From contig NZ_CP027762.1 in the NCBI RefSeq assembly GCF_003852315.1, forward strand, positions 4,879,501 through 4,943,500: a stretch of DNA of 64,000 bases, read 5' to 3'. This stretch comes from Pseudomonas sp. LBUM920 (GTDB lineage: Bacteria; Pseudomonadota; Gammaproteobacteria; Pseudomonadales; Pseudomonadaceae). Below are positions 61,089 through 64,000 of this stretch, one piece after another. A program made the position numbers and the translations under genes. The notes under the pieces were generated by a model. The model saw only the letters and a list, made by a program, of their open reading frames with translations. It was not told the DNA's origin and ran no database searches. How positions within the stretch are numbered: the stretch's first letter is position 1; each line of letters opens with the position of its first letter.

Positions 61089-61778
61089 TCAGCGCATGGG
61101 TGGGAGGCCGTAGGCGGCCAGGTCAAAGTCTGCGAGTTTGCGGATGATCTGGTCGGCATGCGCGTACTTGCTGTCGGCCATGGCTTCATCCGGCACGGCG
61201 ATGGCCGTCATATTGGCCGCTTTTGCGGCCGTTACGCCAAACGGTGAATCTTCGAACACCAGGCAATCTTCTGGGGCTACGCCCAAGCGGCGCGCAGCGG
61301 TGAGGAAGATATCCGGTGACGGTTTGGCGGCGCCGACTTCCGGGTCGTCAGCGGTGACGATGGTGCCGAACAGGCCAAACCATTCACGGTGCAACGTGGT
61401 TTTGTGGCCAAACGAATGACGCGACGAGCTGGTGCCCACCGCAATCGGGATGTTATGCGCGTTCAAGTGCCGCACCAGCGCTTCGGCGCCGGGCATGCCC
61501 AGGGCCTTGGGGAAACGTTCGCTCATCAGCGGTTCGCGAATTTTCAGAAACTCCGCCGGCGTGATCGGCAAGTCCAACGCTTTCACCACATAGTCGGCCA
61601 GGTCCTGCGCACCTCGGCCGATGATGTGCTGCTTGATCCCCCAGTCATAGGTGCGACCGTAACGTTCGGCGATGATCTGCGTGACTTCGGTGTAGATGCC
61701 TTCAGTGTCCAGCAACAACCCGTCCATATCGAAAATCACGGCCTTGATTGGACCGACTGCAATACGCGGTGCATTCAT
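61089..61778 (-). CDS. HAD-family hydrolase (beta-phosphoglucomutase/pseudouridine phosphatase-like)
   Basis: The 229-residue protein has FDMDGLLLDTE (motif I), VGTSSSR (motif II), the lysine in GAAKPSPDIFL and EDSPFGV (motif IV), with a helical cap between. The sequence is like HDHD1/GPP-type sugar-phosphate or pseudouridine-phosphate phosphatases. Start at the ATG 61778; a GTG directly before it is also possible. Confidence 0.9.
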   Translation of the reverse strand: MNAPRIAVGPIKAVIFDMDGLLLDTEGIYTEVTQIIAERYGRTYDWGIKQHIIGRGAQDLADYVVKALDLPITPAEFLKIREPLMSERFPKALGMPGAEALVRHLNAHNIPIAVGTSSSRHSFGHKTTLHREWFGLFGTIVTADDPEVGAAKPSPDIFLTAARRLGVAPEDCLVFEDSPFGVTAAKAANMTAIAVPDEAMADSKYAHADQIIRKLADFDLAAYGLPPMR

Positions 61779-61882
61779 CACAACAGAACCTTGGGGGAAG
61801 GACTAAAAGGATTCAGCACAATATCGGTCATGGTTGCCTGCAAGCAACCGTTGCGACCGCCACAGCCCTTCCCCCTCAGGCC

Positions 61883-62731
61883 TTACTCAGGGAAATCCGC
61901 GCCCTCAGTGACCGCGGCCCAGGCGTCAAAATCAGCACTCAACGCCTCGACCTTGGTGCGCGCAAAACCCAGCGCGGCCTTGCCCAACAACAAGCGCAAG
62001 GGCGGTTGCTCGGCTTCCACCGCCTTGACGATGGCATGGGCTGCGCGCACCGGGTCACCGGGCTGCTTGCCGCTGTAGTTACGCACGCGGCTGGTACGCG
62101 CCGCGGCTGTGTCGCGGTAGTCATCGATGGCGTGAGGCGCCTCATTGGCTGAACGCCCGGCCCAGTCAGTCCGGAAGGGGCCCGGCTCGACCAGCAGCAC
62201 CTTGATGCCCAACGGGGCGACTTCCTGGGAGAGCGCCTCGGACAAGCCTTCCACCGCGAACTTGGTGGCGTTATAGAAACTCAAGGACGGGAACGCAGCA
62301 ATCCCGCCTACCGAGGAAATATTCACCACCGTGCCCGAGCGACGGGCGCGCATGCCCGGCAACACGGCACGGGTCATGGCGCTGAGGCCCCAGACGTTGA
62401 TCTCGAACATGCGGCGCACTTCATCCAGGTCGCTTTCTTCAAACGCGCCGAAATAGCCGATACCGGCATTGTTGACCAACACGTCGATATGCCCGAAGCG
62501 GGCCTGAGCCGCCTGCACGGCCGCCTCGACCTGGGCCTGGTCTGTCACGTCCAGCGCCAGCACCAGTGCCTTGTCTTCATGCCCGGCAACAATATCTTGT
62601 ACCTGTTGCGGGTTGCGCGCGGTGACCACCGTCGGGTAACCCAGACTCAAGGTGTGCAGCGCCAATTGGCGGCCGAAACCGGTGGAACAACCGGTGATAA
62701 ACCAGACAGGTTTTGCAGTTGAATCGGTCAT
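61883..62731 (-). CDS. Short-chain dehydrogenase/reductase (oxidoreductase)
   Basis: The 282-residue classical SDR has ITGCSTGFGRQLA, VLVNNAGIGYFG, active-site serine in NISSVGG and YxxxK in YNATK. The group with GCSTGFG is often annotated as an oxidoreductase of unknown substrate. It is divergent from a LysR regulator that probably controls it. Confidence 0.92.
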   Translation of the reverse strand: MTDSTAKPVWFITGCSTGFGRQLALHTLSLGYPTVVTARNPQQVQDIVAGHEDKALVLALDVTDQAQVEAAVQAAQARFGHIDVLVNNAGIGYFGAFEESDLDEVRRMFEINVWGLSAMTRAVLPGMRARRSGTVVNISSVGGIAAFPSLSFYNATKFAVEGLSEALSQEVAPLGIKVLLVEPGPFRTDWAGRSANEAPHAIDDYRDTAAARTSRVRNYSGKQPGDPVRAAHAIVKAVEAEQPPLRLLLGKAALGFARTKVEALSADFDAWAAVTEGADFPE

Positions 62732-62828
62732 GAAGGGGCCTTCCTCGTGGGTGTAGAAAAAGTATGCGCGCCAGCGTTCTTGTGAAAAAGATGCATAATC
62801 CACAAGACCCTTACGGAAAAACCACACA

Positions 62829-63725
62829 ATGGACACGCCTGATTTTCAGCAATTGCGCCTGTTCCTGCAGGTTGCACGCGCCAGAAGCTTTACCCAGGCC
62901 GCCGATGCGGTGAGCCTGTCGGTGTCGACCGTCAGCCAGCGCGTCGGCGCCCTGGAAAAACAGCTGGGCGTGCGCCTGCTCAATCGCACCACTCGCAGTG
63001 TCAGCCTCACTGAAGCCGGTGCGCAGTTGCTGGAAAAAATCACACCGCTGCTCGAAGAGCTGGAAACCAGTTTGCACAGCGTCGCCGCCGCCACCGTCGA
63101 GGCCAGTGGCACCCTGCGCCTGAACGTGCCCTCCACCGCCAGCCGGATGGTGCTGCAACCGTTGCTGCAGGGTTTCTTGCGCGCGCACCCGGGGATCAAC
63201 CTGGAAGTGGCCGTGGACAATGCCCTGGTGGATATCGTCGCCCAAGGCTTTGACGCGGGCATCCGCTATGACCACGTGCTCGCCGAGGACATGGTGGTCA
63301 TACCGGTCGCCCGGCAGCTGCGCTTTGTCATCGTCGCCACGCCGGGTTACTTGCAGGGGCGCAAAACCCCGACCCATCCGCACGACTTACTTGAGCACGA
63401 CTGCGTCAACTACCGCAGTGCCCAGACCGGTTTGATGCACCGCTGGGATTTCGAAAAAGACGGCAAGCCGATGCGCGTCACGGTCAAAGGCCGGCTGGCC
63501 ACCAATGACATCGAACTGATGATCAAGGGCGCACTGGACGGCTTCGGCTTCGCGTATGTGGCGCGCTCCAGCGTCGAGCCATATTTGCGCAGCGGTGAAT
63601 TGGTGGAAGTATTGGGCGACTGGATCACGCACAGCGCGTTGTATTTGTACTACTTCAACCGCACTAATACGCCGAAAAAACTGCGCGTGTTTATCGACTA
63701 CCTGCAAGCACAACTCGGCGCCTGA
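62829..63725 (+). CDS. LysR-family transcriptional regulator
   Basis: The 298-residue protein has the LysR helix-turn-helix (LRLFLQVARARSFTQAADAVSLSVSTVSQRVGALEKQLGVRLLNRTTRSVSLTEAG) and a ligand domain with FDAGIRYDHVLAEDMV. It is divergent from the SDR gene and separated from it by 97 bp. Confidence 0.93.
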   Translation: MDTPDFQQLRLFLQVARARSFTQAADAVSLSVSTVSQRVGALEKQLGVRLLNRTTRSVSLTEAGAQLLEKITPLLEELETSLHSVAAATVEASGTLRLNVPSTASRMVLQPLLQGFLRAHPGINLEVAVDNALVDIVAQGFDAGIRYDHVLAEDMVVIPVARQLRFVIVATPGYLQGRKTPTHPHDLLEHDCVNYRSAQTGLMHRWDFEKDGKPMRVTVKGRLATNDIELMIKGALDGFGFAYVARSSVEPYLRSGELVEVLGDWITHSALYLYYFNRTNTPKKLRVFIDYLQAQLGA

Positions 63726-63755
63726 GACGGGCCCACCTTAAAAGCGAACCCACAC

Positions 63756-64000
63756 ATGTTCTATCGCGTTGCCGCCGACAGCCTGGTGCTGTTTCACCTG
63801 TGTTTCATCCTCTTCGTGCTGTTCGGCGGGCTGCTGGCGCTCAAGTGGCGGCCAGTCATGTGGCTGCACTTGCCCGCTGCCGCCTGGGGCGTGGCCGTGG
63901 AAGTGTTTCACCTGCCCTGCCCGCTGACTCGCTGGGAAAACCTGTTTCGCCACCTCGCCGGGCAGGACGGTTATGGCGGCGGGTTTATCGAGCATTACAT
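63756..64000 (+). CDS. DUF2784 membrane protein (3' end outside window)
   Basis: The open frame starts at ATG 63756 (MFYRVAADSLVLFHLCFILFVLFGG) and runs to the window edge, giving 81 residues. It has two hydrophobic segments, WLHLPAAAWGVAVEVFHLPCPLTRWEN and a following Gly-rich stretch GYGGGFIEHY, all features of the DUF2784 family. The function is unknown. Confidence 0.85.
   Translation, partial: MFYRVAADSLVLFHLCFILFVLFGGLLALKWRPVMWLHLPAAAWGVAVEVFHLPCPLTRWENLFRHLAGQDGYGGGFIEHY

Overview
The window is a 64 kb piece of a chromosome from the Pseudomonas fluorescens group. The evidence is high GC content, the gene order rlmL-rmf-pyrD and nasST-nirBD-cobA-oprF-sigX-cmpX-crfX-cmaX-rraA-ppsA-ppsR (an order I remember from P. 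aeruginosa), and many REP/REPIN repeats of the type common in this group. I see no rRNA, tRNA, insertion sequence, prophage or CRISPR array.

Layout. 1-6.2 kb: a truncated CHASE/PAS sensor, rlmL (rlmKL), rmf behind a structured leader RNA, and pyrD. 6.2-8.7 kb: a small orphan set resembling Salmonella SPI-1 type III secretion genes (HilA-like DNA-binding protein, IagB-like lytic transglycosylase, InvG-like secretin). 9-20.4 kb: nitrate assimilation, with nasS, nasT, nitrate transporter, a PP2C-kinase fusion, nirB, nirD, nitrate reductase and cobA (siroheme). Three transcription units here start with a sigma-54-like promoter, then hexaloop hairpins of the ANTAR type, then a terminator. 20.4-24.9 kb: oprF and sigX with the membrane genes cmpX, crfX and cmaX, then an rraA homologue. 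25-29.6 kb: alpha/beta hydrolase, ppsA and its regulator ppsR.

29.6-37.7 kb is the most unusual region. A MocR-type regulator faces an operon of an EamA exporter, a four-domain JAMM/MoaD/E1/rhodanese fusion, a cysteine-synthase homologue with an altered substrate loop, a serine-acetyltransferase homologue with an extra C-terminal domain, and an AlaX-type tRNA editing protein. Together they look like a pathway that makes, edits out and exports cysteine or a beta-substituted alanine, using sulfur from a carrier protein. Convergent to it is a protein with three coiled-coil repeats, behind a sequence resembling an HrpL promoter and with an N-terminus that fits the rules for type III secreted proteins.

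38-41 kb: a two-domain ABC permease and its ATPase. 41-50 kb: the 2-methylcitrate (propionate) operon gntR-prpB-prpC-acnD-prpF-prpD. 50-53 kb: retropepsin-like protease, membrane transglutaminase-like protein and ATP-grasp ligase. 53-56.4 kb: pabB, thrH, cysH. 56.8-59.1 kb: NCS1 permease and hydantoin/allantoin racemase-like gene behind a sigma-54-like promoter. 59.2-64 kb: two LysR/short-chain-dehydrogenase divergent pairs, a HAD hydrolase and a truncated DUF2784 gene.
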